Source: Rhodococcus tibetensis (GTDB taxonomy: Bacteria; Actinomycetota; Actinomycetes; Mycobacteriales; Mycobacteriaceae). Taken from it: 64,000 bases of DNA. Location of the stretch: NCBI RefSeq assembly GCF_024438035.1, contig NZ_JANFQF010000012.1, positions 142,437 through 206,436 of the forward strand, written 5' to 3'. Of this stretch, positions 37,881-46,113 are shown piece by piece (position 1 is the first letter of the stretch; the number at the start of each line of letters is the position of its first letter). The position numbers and the translations under genes are program-made. The notes below the pieces were generated by a model that saw only the letters and a program-made list of their open reading frames with translations, ran no database searches and was not told where the DNA came from.

Positions 37881-37970
37881 ATGAACCTCGCTTCGCGCAT
37901 ACCCCGAAGACCCCGCCCGCCTCGTGCCACCCGCCGACTCGGATCCCGTCCGGACGTGCACAGATGGTGA
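37881..37970 (+). CDS. Putative Pro/Arg-rich leader peptide of the first CNNM gene
   Basis: A 29-codon open frame beginning MNLASRIPRRPRPPRATRR and ending at TGA 37968-37970, which lies inside the first codons of the CNNM gene (ATG 37964). The core RPRPPR (37908-37925) is shared with the leader of the third CNNM gene (40755-40805). Consecutive prolines and arginines slow ribosomes, and short Pro-rich leaders sense Mg2+ upstream of mgtA and corA in enterobacteria. The ribosome site (GAGAG, three bases away) is poor. An alternative is that this stretch is an N-terminal extension of the CNNM protein from ATG 37871 in another frame. Confidence 0.5.
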   Translation: MNLASRIPRRPRPPRATRRLGSRPDVHRW

Positions 37971-39340
37971 CCGTCGTTCTGAGCATCGCGTTCGGCATCC
38001 TGGTGGTCGTCGCCATCACCGCGCTGACCGGGTATTTCGTGGCCCAGGAATTTGCCTACATGTCGGTGGACCGCTCGCGGCTGAAAGCGCGGGCCGAGGC
38101 CGGTGACACCGGGGCCGCCCGGGCCCTGACGGTGACCCGCCGCACCTCGTTCATGCTGTCCGGCGCCCAACTCGGTATCACCGTCACCGGGCTGCTGGTC
38201 GGATATGTCGCCGAACCTCTCATCGGACGAGGACTCGGCGAACTCCTCGGCGGCGTCGGTGTCCCCACTGCTGTGGGAATCGGAATCGGCGCCATCCTCG
38301 CCGTACTCTTCTCCACCTTCGTCCAGATGGTCTTCGGTGAGCTGTTCCCGAAGAACCTGGCGATCGCCCGACCCGAACCGGTCGCCCGCTGGCTGGCCCT
38401 GTCGACCACGATCTACCTGAGACTGTTCGGCTGGCTGATCTGGCTGTTCGACCAGTCCTCGAACCTGCTGCTGCGGGCGCTGCGGATCGAACCGGTGCAT
38501 GATGTCGAGCACTCGGCGACACCGCGGGACCTCGTGCACATCGTCGCGCAGTCGCGTCATACCGGAGAGTTGCCGCGAGAGCTGTCCACCCTGCTCGATC
38601 GCATTCTCGACTTCCCTACCGAGACGGCAGAACATGCCATGATCCCGCGCTCCCACGTCGACACCGTGCGGGCCGACGAACCGGTGTCCGCGGTGCTTCA
38701 TCGCATGGGGTCCGGGCACACCCGCTACCCGGTCGTGGGTGAGAGCTCGGACGACCTGTACGGGGTGATTCACCTGCACGACCTCCTGGGCACCTCGCCG
38801 ACCGGAACGGCTGCCTCCCGGTGCCGGACCCCGGTGGTCGTGCCCACGTCGCTACCGTTGCCGCAGGTGCTCACCCAGCTGAGCGAGGCGAAGGAGGAGA
38901 TGGCCCTGGTGATCGACGAGTACGGCGGATTCGCCGGGATCGTCACAATCGAGGATATCGCCGAGGAACTGGTCGGCGAGATCGCCGACGAACACGACCC
39001 GGACACCGCCCCGGCCGCGGCCGCGGCCGGATCGGAGGCCGACGGCTGGATCATGCCCGGTGATCTGCACCTCGACGAGGTCGAACGCCTCTTGGGTCAC
39101 CGCCTGCCCGCCGGTGATGCCGAAACCCTGGCCGGTGCCGTCATCGCCGAGTTCGGGGGGCTTCCGGCCGTCGGTGATCGGGTAACCATCGCGCTCGAGC
39201 GCGATCCGGGAGACCTGGTGAACGACACCGAACCGCCGGAGCGGCGACTGCTCGCCGAGGTCCGCGACATCGACAAGCATGTGCCGTCGTCGCTGTTCGT
39301 CACCTTCGCCAGCACGTCGGAGGAGTCTGCGCATGAGTAG
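37964..39340 (+). CDS. CNNM/CorC-type transporter with CBS pair (HlyC/CorC family)
   Basis: A 458-residue protein. Residues 1-190 form the CNNM (DUF21) membrane domain with GYFVAQEFAYMSVDRSRLK and QLGITVTGLLVGYVAEPLIG; residues 200-340 hold two CBS modules (AMIPRSHVDTVRADE, VIDEYGGFAGIVTIEDIAEE); the last 90 are a CorC_HlyC domain. Family members export Mg2+, often coupled to Na+, and the CBS pair binds ATP-Mg2+. ATG at 37964 has little ribosome site of its own and overlaps the stop of the short leader frame. It overlaps the next CNNM gene by eight bases. Confidence 0.88.
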   Translation: MVTVVLSIAFGILVVVAITALTGYFVAQEFAYMSVDRSRLKARAEAGDTGAARALTVTRRTSFMLSGAQLGITVTGLLVGYVAEPLIGRGLGELLGGVGVPTAVGIGIGAILAVLFSTFVQMVFGELFPKNLAIARPEPVARWLALSTTIYLRLFGWLIWLFDQSSNLLLRALRIEPVHDVEHSATPRDLVHIVAQSRHTGELPRELSTLLDRILDFPTETAEHAMIPRSHVDTVRADEPVSAVLHRMGSGHTRYPVVGESSDDLYGVIHLHDLLGTSPTGTAASRCRTPVVVPTSLPLPQVLTQLSEAKEEMALVIDEYGGFAGIVTIEDIAEELVGEIADEHDPDTAPAAAAAGSEADGWIMPGDLHLDEVERLLGHRLPAGDAETLAGAVIAEFGGLPAVGDRVTIALERDPGDLVNDTEPPERRLLAEVRDIDKHVPSSLFVTFASTSEESAHE

Positions 39341-40349
39341 TCCTTGGCTCATCCTGGTCGTCACGGTTGCACTGATCGCGGCCAGTGCATTCTTCGTCGC
39401 GGTCGAATTCGCGCTCATCGCGGCTCGCCACCACCGGCTCGAGGATGCCGCACCGAACAGCAGGGCGGCCCGGGCCGCCCTGCGGAGTGCGTCGGAGCTG
39501 TCGGTGCTGCTGGCCGGTTCGCAGCTCGGTATCACGGTGTGCACCCTGGCGCTCGGTGCGATCACCAAACCCGCCGTGCACCACTGGCTGACCCCGGCGT
39601 TCGAAGGCTGGGGCGCACCGTTGTGGCTGGCGGACGTCGCGGGGTTCGTTCTCGCCCTGATCATCGTCACCTTCCTGCACCTCGTCGTCGGGGAGATGGC
39701 ACCGAAGTCGTGGGCGATCGCGCACCCGGAGAGATCGGCGACATTGCTGGCGATCCCGATGCGCGGCTTCATGTGGGCCACCCGACCCGCCCTCAATGCG
39801 CTGAACCGGATGGCGAACTGGTGCCTGATCAAGGTCGGGGTGACCCCGGTGGATCAGGTCGGGTCGGGCCAGGACTCGGACGCACTGCGCCACCTCGTCG
39901 AGCACTCCGCGACCGCCGGCACCCTCGACGAGCGCTACCACGGACAGTTGACCAGCGCCTTGGAACTCGAGGCGCTCACCGTCGGGGAGATGGTCCGGCC
40001 GAATCCGGCACCGAGCAGTGTTCCTCCGGAGGCGACACCGGACGAGATTCGCGCGGCCTGCCAGCGCAGCGGACACCTACGGCTGCTGGTCCGCGGCGAC
40101 GCCGGGGTCCAGGGCGTCGTACACGTGCGCGACAGCCTGCACGCGCCGCCGACGTACACGGCGCGGACGTTGATGCGTGCGGTGCTCACCCTGCCCGCGG
40201 CGGCACCGGTGTACGAGGCGCTGCGGACCATGCGCGAGACCCGCAGCCATCTGGTGCTCGTCCTCGGCGACGACGGCGAGGTGACCGGGCTGATCACCCT
40301 CACCGACGTGCTACAGCGGCTGTTACCGGCCGCCGGAGCCACCGCCTGA
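39333..40349 (+). CDS. CNNM-type transporter lacking the CorC domain
   Basis: A 338-residue CNNM protein: AASAFFVAVEFALIAARHHR, GSQLGITVCTLALGAITKPA and EMAPKSWAIAHPERSA are the membrane-domain motifs, followed by a CBS pair (GEMVRPNPAPSSVPPEA to LVLVLGDDGEVTGLITLTDV). There is no C-terminal CorC_HlyC domain, in contrast to the two neighbours. ATG at 39333 has CGGAGGAG upstream and overlaps the previous gene, so the two are one operon and could form a heteromer. Confidence 0.87.
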   Translation: MSSPWLILVVTVALIAASAFFVAVEFALIAARHHRLEDAAPNSRAARAALRSASELSVLLAGSQLGITVCTLALGAITKPAVHHWLTPAFEGWGAPLWLADVAGFVLALIIVTFLHLVVGEMAPKSWAIAHPERSATLLAIPMRGFMWATRPALNALNRMANWCLIKVGVTPVDQVGSGQDSDALRHLVEHSATAGTLDERYHGQLTSALELEALTVGEMVRPNPAPSSVPPEATPDEIRAACQRSGHLRLLVRGDAGVQGVVHVRDSLHAPPTYTARTLMRAVLTLPAAAPVYEALRTMRETRSHLVLVLGDDGEVTGLITLTDVLQRLLPAAGATA

Positions 40350-40395
40350 CCGAACGCCCCGACACAGCGGGCCCCTGGCCGGGAACGATTTCCGG

Positions 40396-40683
40396 TCAGG
40401 GCTCGCTGTCGCGGTAGAGCCGCCAGAACCAGATCCCGCCGCCCAGCAGGCAGGCGAATCCCCCGCCGAAGGCCCCCACCAGGACCAGCATGGTGCCCAC
40501 CGCCATCAACGCGACCACGCTTCCCAGCTGAATCAGCACACTCCGCGGCACATACGCGAATGTGGCCGAGAACCGCGGCCGGCGCAACCCGGGGCTCAGG
40601 GTGCCGCTCGCCGCGGCACGCGCACCCACCGGCCGTCCTCCGCTCAGGCACCGGTGCGTAACCGCGCGACCATGGATGCTCAT
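40396..40683 (-). CDS. Small membrane protein between CNNM genes
   Basis: A 95-residue frame with an Arg/Gly-rich start and two adjacent hydrophobic helices, VLIQLGSVVALMAVGTMLVL and AFGGGFACLLGGGIWFW, ending YRDSEP. I do not recognise it. The start at 40683 lacks a ribosome site and shorter versions are possible. It lies on the opposite strand between the second and third CNNM genes; its start region overlaps a 9-base tandem repeat (TGTCCGTTT twice, 40683-40701). Confidence 0.5.
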   Translation of the reverse strand: MSIHGRAVTHRCLSGGRPVGARAAASGTLSPGLRRPRFSATFAYVPRSVLIQLGSVVALMAVGTMLVLVGAFGGGFACLLGGGIWFWRLYRDSEP

Positions 40684-40754
40684 GTCCGTTTTGTCCGTTT
40701 TCGCCTACACTGAACCCCACCCCGCGATCGATGGACTTCTCCAGGAGAAAGGGC

Positions 40755-40805
40755 ATGGGCCACCGTCACAGACCCCGGCCGCCCCGATTTGGGCGGCGGC
40801 GATGA
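40755..40805 (+). CDS. Putative 16-residue Pro/Arg-rich leader peptide of the third CNNM gene
   Basis: The peptide MGHRHRPRPPRFGRRR has a strong ribosome site, AGGAG at 40743-40747, seven bases before its ATG. Its TGA (40803-40805) overlaps the CNNM ATG (40802) as ATGA. The CNNM start has no good ribosome site of its own, so its translation should depend on ribosomes finishing this peptide. RPRPPR (40770-40787) is also in the leader of the first CNNM gene; the two 18-base DNA copies differ at three places, all synonymous third positions. Seven arginines, two histidines and three prolines in sixteen codons fit a stalling peptide. Confidence 0.65.
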   Translation: MGHRHRPRPPRFGRRR

Positions 40806-42130
40806 ACGACACCGTGGTCGACGCCGGACTGGTGCTGGCCTTCGTGCTGGTCGGTGGCGTGTTCGCGGCCACCGAGATCGCCCTGGTGTCTCTGCGGGAG
40901 GGGCAGATCCGGCACCTGCAGCGGCGTGGGAGCCGCGGCGCCCGGACCGCCGCGCTGGCCCGCAACCCAAACCGGTTCCTCTCCGCGGTGCAGGTCGGTG
41001 TCACCGTGGCCGGATTCCTCTCCGCCGCCTACGGCGCCGCCGCCATCGCACCCGCCCTCGTTCCCACCCTCGAATCGTGGGGCCTGCCGGCCGGGCCGGC
41101 CTCGGCGGTAGCCCTGATCGGGACGACCCTGGTGATCGCGTACCTGTCCCTGATCCTGGGCGAGTTGGTGCCCAAACGTCTTGCGCTGCAACGCGCGAGT
41201 GAAGTGTCCCTGCTCACCGCGCCGGCCCTGGACCGGTTCGCCACGATAATGCGCCCGGTGATCTGGCTGCTGTCAGTCTCCACCGACCTGCTGGTGCGCC
41301 TGCTCGGTGGGGACCCGAAGGCGAAGAACGAAGCGATCACCCACGAAGAACTCCGCGATCTCGTTCTCGGGCACACAGCGATCGCCGAATCCGAGCGCCG
41401 CATCCTCTCGGAGGTCTTCGATGCCGGTCAACGCTCCCTGATCGAGGTGATGCGTCCCCGCACCGACGTCGACTTCTTGCCCGCCGATACGCCCCTCCCC
41501 CGGGCCCGGGAGCAGGCACTGGGGTCCGGGCACAGCCGGTACCCGGTCACCGGCGCCTCGTTTGACGACATCGTCGGATTCGTCCACGTGCGCGATCTCC
41601 TGCTCGCCGACGAACGACAGATCGCCACGGCGGCGCAGCTCAGCAGACCCATCCTGCAACTGCCCGCCTCCAAACCGGCCCTGGCCGCGCTGGCGGACAT
41701 GCGCCACGAAAATCTCCAGATTGCAATCGTCGTCGACGAATACGGCGGCACCGCAGGAATCGTCACCCTCGAGGACATCGTGGAGGAGATCATCGGCGAA
41801 ATCGGGGACGAGTACCAACAACCCGCCCAGCACAGCGAGGCTACGCAGATTCGGGTGCCGGCGCACCAACACGTGGACGGACTGTTGATCATCGAGGACT
41901 TCGAGAAGACCACCGGCATCACCCTCCCCGACGGCCCCTACGAAACGGTCGCCGGTTTCCTGCTGCACCGACTCCAACGCGTCCCGCAACTCGGTGACAG
42001 CATCACCTTCGACGGCACCAAACTCACCGTCAGTGCCCTCGACGGCCGCCGCATCTCCCGTGTCCGTGTCACCCACCCCCGCCCGACCCCACACGCACCG
42101 GGCGCTCGGACCGAACCGGAGCGGCCATGA
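40802..42130 (+). CDS. CNNM/CorC-type transporter with CBS pair and CorC domain
   Basis: A 442-residue protein. Membrane domain residues 1-190 (GVFAATEIALVSLREGQIRH, QVGVTVAGFLSAAYGAAAIA, GELVPKRLALQRA), CBS pair about 205-330 (SLIEVMRPRTDVDFLPAD, VDEYGGTAGIVTLEDIVEE), CorC_HlyC domain 350-425 (HVDGLLIIEDFEKTTGITLP). It is about as long as the first CNNM gene product and likely transports Mg2+ or a similar ion. It is translationally coupled to the 16-residue leader, unlike most genes of the family. A longer frame upstream of 40802 runs through the leader in another phase and was rejected. Confidence 0.88.
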   Translation: MNDTVVDAGLVLAFVLVGGVFAATEIALVSLREGQIRHLQRRGSRGARTAALARNPNRFLSAVQVGVTVAGFLSAAYGAAAIAPALVPTLESWGLPAGPASAVALIGTTLVIAYLSLILGELVPKRLALQRASEVSLLTAPALDRFATIMRPVIWLLSVSTDLLVRLLGGDPKAKNEAITHEELRDLVLGHTAIAESERRILSEVFDAGQRSLIEVMRPRTDVDFLPADTPLPRAREQALGSGHSRYPVTGASFDDIVGFVHVRDLLLADERQIATAAQLSRPILQLPASKPALAALADMRHENLQIAIVVDEYGGTAGIVTLEDIVEEIIGEIGDEYQQPAQHSEATQIRVPAHQHVDGLLIIEDFEKTTGITLPDGPYETVAGFLLHRLQRVPQLGDSITFDGTKLTVSALDGRRISRVRVTHPRPTPHAPGARTEPERP

Positions 42131-42226
42131 ACCCGGCCCTCTTCGGTGACCGTCGCCGTCGCCGGTCAGTGCCGACACGACCGGCGGTGACGGGCCACCG
42201 CGGCCGGGTCGGGAGATACTCAGCCG

Positions 42227-42601
42227 GTGGCCAACGGGCGAGACGGCAGCATCTGGGTCGCGATCTTCGCCGCGCACGCGGGACTGGTCCTGGGCCTGAC
42301 CCTGCTGTTCCTGATCGTCGCCGACCTCGGGCATGGTTCCGCGGGGGTGAACCTGGGGGCGGGACTCTTGCTTCTGCCCCTGCTGCCGTTGGGTCTGCCC
42401 TGGTCCGTGCCGATGATCACCGAACCATACCGCTTCGACCCCGCCGCCGAAACCCTCGCGCACGCCCTCTCTTTCGCACCTGCTGACCTCAACGTCGCAC
42501 TGCACGGCCTGGTACTCCCGGCCTGGCGTCGTGGTGCGTACGCGGCGCCGGGCACGGTGATCCGCGGCTCGCGCCTGCGAGCACCTTCAGGTGACGGTTG
42601 A
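42227..42601 (+). CDS. Small membrane protein after the third CNNM gene
   Basis: A 124-residue protein from GTG 42227 with two hydrophobic helices (WVAIFAAHAGLVLGLTLLFL and GAGLLLLPLLPLGLPWSV), then a soluble part ending in GTVIRGSRLRAP. The layout resembles SCO4225-type small actinobacterial membrane proteins, but that is only a resemblance. An overlapping frame from ATG 42127, coupled to the CNNM stop, is Arg-rich and not hydrophobic and was judged spurious. A ribosome site is not clear. Confidence 0.5.
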   Translation: MANGRDGSIWVAIFAAHAGLVLGLTLLFLIVADLGHGSAGVNLGAGLLLLPLLPLGLPWSVPMITEPYRFDPAAETLAHALSFAPADLNVALHGLVLPAWRRGAYAAPGTVIRGSRLRAPSGDG

Positions 42602-42766
42602 GGTTCCCGCCGGTCGCGGACCCAACACGCCACCGCCACAGCCCACGGCAGCGGTCGTGCTCACGGCGAGCCGCGGTGTGAACCCGACATCATCGGCAGC
42701 TCAAACATCCGGTGCATCACTGCCGCGGCGCATGCTCGCGGCGGCGGCGGGCTTACCCCGGAGAAC

Positions 42767-42781
42767 GAATGTTGAACATTC
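42767..42781. promoter_or_regulatory. Perfect 15-bp palindrome upstream of whiB3
   Basis: GAATGTT-G-AACATTC is a perfect 7-bp dyad with one central base, 138 bases before the whiB3 ATG. It stands out in otherwise GC-rich sequence. A regulator dimer site is likely; which one is not evident. Confidence 0.45.
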
Positions 42782-42867
42782 CTGACGTGTGAGTGACACA
42801 TCCGGTTTCTGGGTACAGGTCCCTCACATGTTCACCGCGCTCCAGCAGTGCGGGCTGGGTGAGCGTC

Positions 42868-42890
42868 AGGTGGCGAGAACGCCGCCACCT
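42868..42890 (+). promoter_or_regulatory. Hairpin in the whiB3 leader
   Basis: AGGTGGCG (42868-42875) pairs with CGCCACCT (42883-42890) over a 7-base loop, 28 bases before the whiB3 start and followed by TTCGTC. It may be a leader structure or a weak attenuator. Confidence 0.35.
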
Positions 42891-42918
42891 TTCGTCACGT
42901 CACGATCAAGGAGTTCGC

Positions 42919-43212
42919 ATGCCCCCATACACGGACCTTCCCAAGCCACTGTCGGACGTCTGGGAGTGGCAAGTGCATGGCTTGTGCCGTGGCGTCGACT
43001 CGTCGATGTTCTTCCACCCGGACGGACAGCGTGGACGTATCCGGAAGCAGCGTGAGCTGCGAGCCAAGCAGCTGTGCAACCGCTGCCCGGTCCTAGTCCA
43101 ATGCCGAGAGCACGCGCTTACTGTCGAGGAGCCCTTCGGAGTGTGGGGAGGAATGTCCGAATCGGAGCGGCAAGCCGCGATCGAACACCGGCGCGGCGAC
43201 ATCGCCATATGA
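42919..43212 (+). CDS. whiB3: WhiB-family iron-sulfur regulator, WhiB3 type
   Basis: A 97-residue protein. Cys23, Cys53, Cys56 and Cys62 (GLCRG, LCNRCPVLVQC) bind the 4Fe-4S cluster and GVWGG (74-78) is the WhiB turn. The N-terminus DVWEWQVHGLCRGVDSSMFF and the following HPDGQRGR match WhiB3 (Rv3416) much better than WhiB1 or WhiB7. WhiB3 senses NO, O2 and redox state and in mycobacteria partners with SigA and steers lipid anabolism. ATG at 42919 has AAGGAG at ideal spacing; an upstream in-frame extension is not WhiB-like. It stands alone, between CNNM genes and an orphan gene. Confidence 0.9.
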   Translation: MPPYTDLPKPLSDVWEWQVHGLCRGVDSSMFFHPDGQRGRIRKQRELRAKQLCNRCPVLVQCREHALTVEEPFGVWGGMSESERQAAIEHRRGDIAI

Positions 43213-43265
43213 TCGCGCTCGACCTCGGCACGTAGGTTGGAAGCTGGCCTCGTTTCTGTCGGCGC

Positions 43266-44483
43266 CTACCTGGTCTCCGGGCTCCCCGACCACGCCGTCA
43301 GTTCGGCAATGTCGCCGTATATCGCCGATTGGTACGTGAGCATCAGCTCTTCCACCCCGTCGAACTGATCCCCGACGTGGTGGGTGTTCACGGCCGACAG
43401 TTCCCGGTCGCCTGACCGTGCGATGAGCTCGTCGATCCGACTGTCCAGGCTCATGGCCCGGTTGACGGCCAGCACGGATCGCAGCTGCACCTCGGCCCGT
43501 GAGAGCAGATCACCGATCCGCGCCAACGCCGCAACGCGGTCGACCAGCTGATCCCACACCGGCGTCAGCGCAACCTGCCTGGCCTGGACCTGCCGGCGAC
43601 CGCCGTCGGAGTGCGTGACGCGCAACGCGTCGTCGAGCTCGAGGCGGATGCCGCGCAACGCCACGGTGTCGACCGCGATCTGTGTCAGTTCCTCCGCGAG
43701 GTCGAGTTGGTGCCGCTGCACAGCGAAGTGCTCGGAGCGCCACACCGGGGACCCGTCGATCCTGTCGTACAACATTCCGGCGAGATAGAGCAGTGTGTCG
43801 TAACCGTCGGCGAATGTGTCGTTGTCGAGGTCGACGCCGCGCCCGAGGGCATCGGCCACCCGCTTCCCGGCCGCGGCCATCAGTGTGTTCTCCGACGCCT
43901 GGCCGATCCGCTCCGCAGCTGTGCCGCGAGCGATCTTCGCGGCGCGCTCGAAGGCGCTTCCGGTCTGCGGCGCCGGCGTCCGCTGCAGAGCGCGGAACAG
44001 CGCCTCCCGTTGCTCGAGGTCGAGATGCACGCCCTCCCGCCGATCACGGCGCATCGCCCGCACGCCATTGCCGTAATGCGCTGTCGACATCACCACCGCC
44101 GACCGATATGCCTGCAGTTTTCTACCCAGCTCCGTGGTGCGGTACTTGAAGAGCAGCTGCGCCGGCCCGGGCCGCAGTGTGTCGCAACGCTGGGACACCT
44201 GGTGGTATTCGTCCGTGAGCAGACGCAGCTGTCCGAAGCCACCGATCGACGGCACCGTCCTGCCGGTGCGGCGGCGGTTCGCGAGCACCTGCCGGGTGGG
44301 CGCGTCGAGGTGTCCGGCGGCGATCAACACGGCAGCCCGATCGGACAACGGCGGGTGCGTTCCCGAGATCGAGGCTCGCTCACACCACCGCCGCACCTCG
44401 AAAGAGATGCGGGCCCGACGCTCCTCGTCGGTGTCGATTATCGGCGGCGTCTCGCCACACGGGTATTGGTCGCTCTCCGACAT
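43266..44483 (-). CDS. Unrecognised large helical protein
   Basis: A 405-residue soluble protein, mostly helical by composition, with no signal or membrane segment. Readable stretches are RRWCERASISGTHPPLSDRA, LLFKYRTTELGRKLQAYRSA and AEELTQIAVDTVALRGIRLE. It is rich in Leu, Arg and Asp with possible coiled coils around residues 240-330. The ATG at 44483 has GGAGG at good spacing. I do not recognise the family. It is divergent from the lipoprotein gene at 44594, and its 3' end faces whiB3. Confidence 0.65.
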   Translation of the reverse strand: MSESDQYPCGETPPIIDTDEERRARISFEVRRWCERASISGTHPPLSDRAAVLIAAGHLDAPTRQVLANRRRTGRTVPSIGGFGQLRLLTDEYHQVSQRCDTLRPGPAQLLFKYRTTELGRKLQAYRSAVVMSTAHYGNGVRAMRRDRREGVHLDLEQREALFRALQRTPAPQTGSAFERAAKIARGTAAERIGQASENTLMAAAGKRVADALGRGVDLDNDTFADGYDTLLYLAGMLYDRIDGSPVWRSEHFAVQRHQLDLAEELTQIAVDTVALRGIRLELDDALRVTHSDGGRRQVQARQVALTPVWDQLVDRVAALARIGDLLSRAEVQLRSVLAVNRAMSLDSRIDELIARSGDRELSAVNTHHVGDQFDGVEELMLTYQSAIYGDIAELTAWSGSPETR

Positions 44484-44593
44484 CGGACCTCCTGGATACC
44501 GGGCTTGCGGGCAGATCGCTCATCACTACTGTTCCAGAAATTGGACGGCCGCGCCGCAGCCGTTTGGGACGGACGCGGTTCTAAGCTCGCCGC

Positions 44594-45235
44594 ATGAGCC
44601 TCTCGGTCCGCACGGTGCTGCTGCTCGCAACGGCGTTGCTGATGACGGGGTGCGCGGGCTCCGTCAGCGGGTCCGCCGATACCGCCGCCGCCCCGTCGAC
44701 CACCTTCTCCCTCACTCCTCCGTCGTGGACGAACTCGGCGACGCCCTCTGCCTCGACGCGGAGTACGACCCCGTCGAGTCCGAGCGTTCTTCCGACTGCG
44801 GCCACGAGCGCACCCGCCAGAACCCGGGAGGCCGATCCCCAGCAGTACGCGGGCACCACGGCGGGAAGCTTCTACTTCACGACGCCCAGTACCAAGTTCC
44901 ACTGCGCGATCCTGACCGGCGGCGACCTCCCGACAGCAGGCTGTCACGGCCCGATGCCGGAATCGGCTCCGAAGGTTCCCGGTTCCGGCGCCCCCGACGT
45001 CCGGGTGCCGCCCAACGCCATCGAGGTGACCGGTTCCCGTTCGGGTCAGTTCGTCAGCGCCGGTGACCCGCGGTACTACCCGCTGGGCGGTTCACCGGCC
45101 ACCACTTTGCCCTACGGCCGGTCGCTGCACGTGAACGATCTGTCCTGCCTTGTCGAGGAGTCGACGGGTGTTACCTGCACGAGCGACGCCGGGCACGGAT
45201 TCACCCTGTCCGACACCAAGTTCCGGGTGTGGTGA
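44594..45235 (+). CDS. Secreted lipoprotein with Ser/Thr-rich linker
   Basis: A 213-residue lipoprotein: lipobox LMTGC with Cys20, a Ser/Thr/Pro-rich linker to residue 90, then a beta-rich domain with GSFYFTTPSTKFHCAILTGG, a conserved-looking GCHGPMP, and SLHVNDLSCLVEESTGVTCT. The four cysteines of the domain probably pair. The domain is typical of actinobacterial surface lipoproteins of unknown role. ATG 44594 starts the signal; no strong ribosome site, but a leaderless start is possible. Confidence 0.75.
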   Translation: MSLSVRTVLLLATALLMTGCAGSVSGSADTAAAPSTTFSLTPPSWTNSATPSASTRSTTPSSPSVLPTAATSAPARTREADPQQYAGTTAGSFYFTTPSTKFHCAILTGGDLPTAGCHGPMPESAPKVPGSGAPDVRVPPNAIEVTGSRSGQFVSAGDPRYYPLGGSPATTLPYGRSLHVNDLSCLVEESTGVTCTSDAGHGFTLSDTKFRVW

Positions 45236-45278
45236 CGAGGCACGGGCGCGTCCCCCGTCAGCGGGGAACAGAGGGGCG

Positions 45279-45455
45279 GTGCCGTCCACCCCGCGCGCAC
45301 CCTCGTTCAGCGACCTCGGCGACAGCGACGGAAAGGTGCGGTCGGGGGGCAACGCCCGCGTCGACGCGACCCGGAAGTCGTCGGGCCGCAAGAAGTGCGA
45401 GGCCTCCACGATCGCGGCCGGCGCCCGGCGCCAGGCCAAGAAGGATCGCCGCTAG
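45279..45455 (+). CDS. Possible small basic protein
   Basis: A 58-residue frame from GTG 45279 with GAGGGGCG just upstream: FSDLGDSDGKVRSGGNARVD, then RKSSGRKKCEA and ARRQAKKDRR. It is very basic and ends 18 bases before a gene-free region. It has no family I know; a frame by chance is possible. Confidence 0.3.
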   Translation: MPSTPRAPSFSDLGDSDGKVRSGGNARVDATRKSSGRKKCEASTIAAGARRQAKKDRR

Positions 45456-46073
45456 CACTCCACCGATCAGACGCAATGCCGAAGCCCGCACTTCATCACA
45501 CTCAGATGTCACCGGGTCTGACGCATAGGCCCGTTCCGATGATCTGGTCCTTCTGAAGCCCGCGGACCGCCGCCGCCGCGGCCACGGACATGAATGAGGT
45601 GATCACCCTCGTCAGGAAGCGATCCGACTCCACCCCCGCAACGATGCGCGAACGTTCCGCGCTGCGCGTCTCACTATGGTCCGCCACCCATGGTCGCCCA
45701 GCCTCCGAAGTTTCCGGGTTGATAGCGACCGTTGCGGCTTCGGATCGTGCCGCGCAGGCTGATCGCGTGGCCCGTCGACCATCCGAACCAGCACCTCGGG
45801 CCACGCGATCTCACTGTCCACGGCCGTCGCATCCCTTCGGCGCAGGCGCGCTCGGGATCGGGGTGCAGCAGCGCGGGCGCTGCGTCAGCGTGTCCATCGG
45901 ATCTAGCTCTCCCACAACGAACCGCGAATGCGGTGGTCGGTGCTACGACTCATTCAGTCCCGTACCCAGCGTGTGCTGAGCGCGTGAGAGTTCCAGCCGG
46001 GCCCGGCGGGCCGCAGCTTCCGCGCACAAACTGACGACGGCTACCCTTTCATTCGTTTCATCGGAGGTAGGTT
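45456..46073. other. Gene-free stretch
   Basis: No gene could be supported. A minus-strand frame (45502-45804) ends in RVITSFMSVAAAAAVRGLQK and looks slightly protein-like, but lacks family resemblance and a ribosome site. No tRNA cloverleaf was found. The stretch ends at a strong hairpin. Confidence 0.35.
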
Positions 46074-46113
46074 CCTCGGAGCGCTGCGACCGGTGGGTCG
46101 CGGCGCTCCGAGG
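46074..46113. terminator. Strong 18-bp hairpin downstream of accD3
   Basis: CCTCGGAGCGC (46074-46084) pairs with GCGCTCCGAGG (46103-46113) and the stem continues inward by seven pairs including one G-T, closing on loop GGTG. It is about 260 bases past the accD3 stop in the direction of transcription, with no T-tract. Probably the terminator of the minus-strand operon. Confidence 0.65.

Noticed and set aside
42127..42486. 119-codon Arg-rich frame whose ATG overlaps the third CNNM stop
   Set aside because: The overlapping frame from 42227 is hydrophobic with clear helices and was preferred; the Arg-rich one is its shadow.
45502..45804. 100-codon minus-strand frame in the gap before accD3
   Set aside because: The end looks slightly protein-like but there is no ribosome site, no family and no partner.
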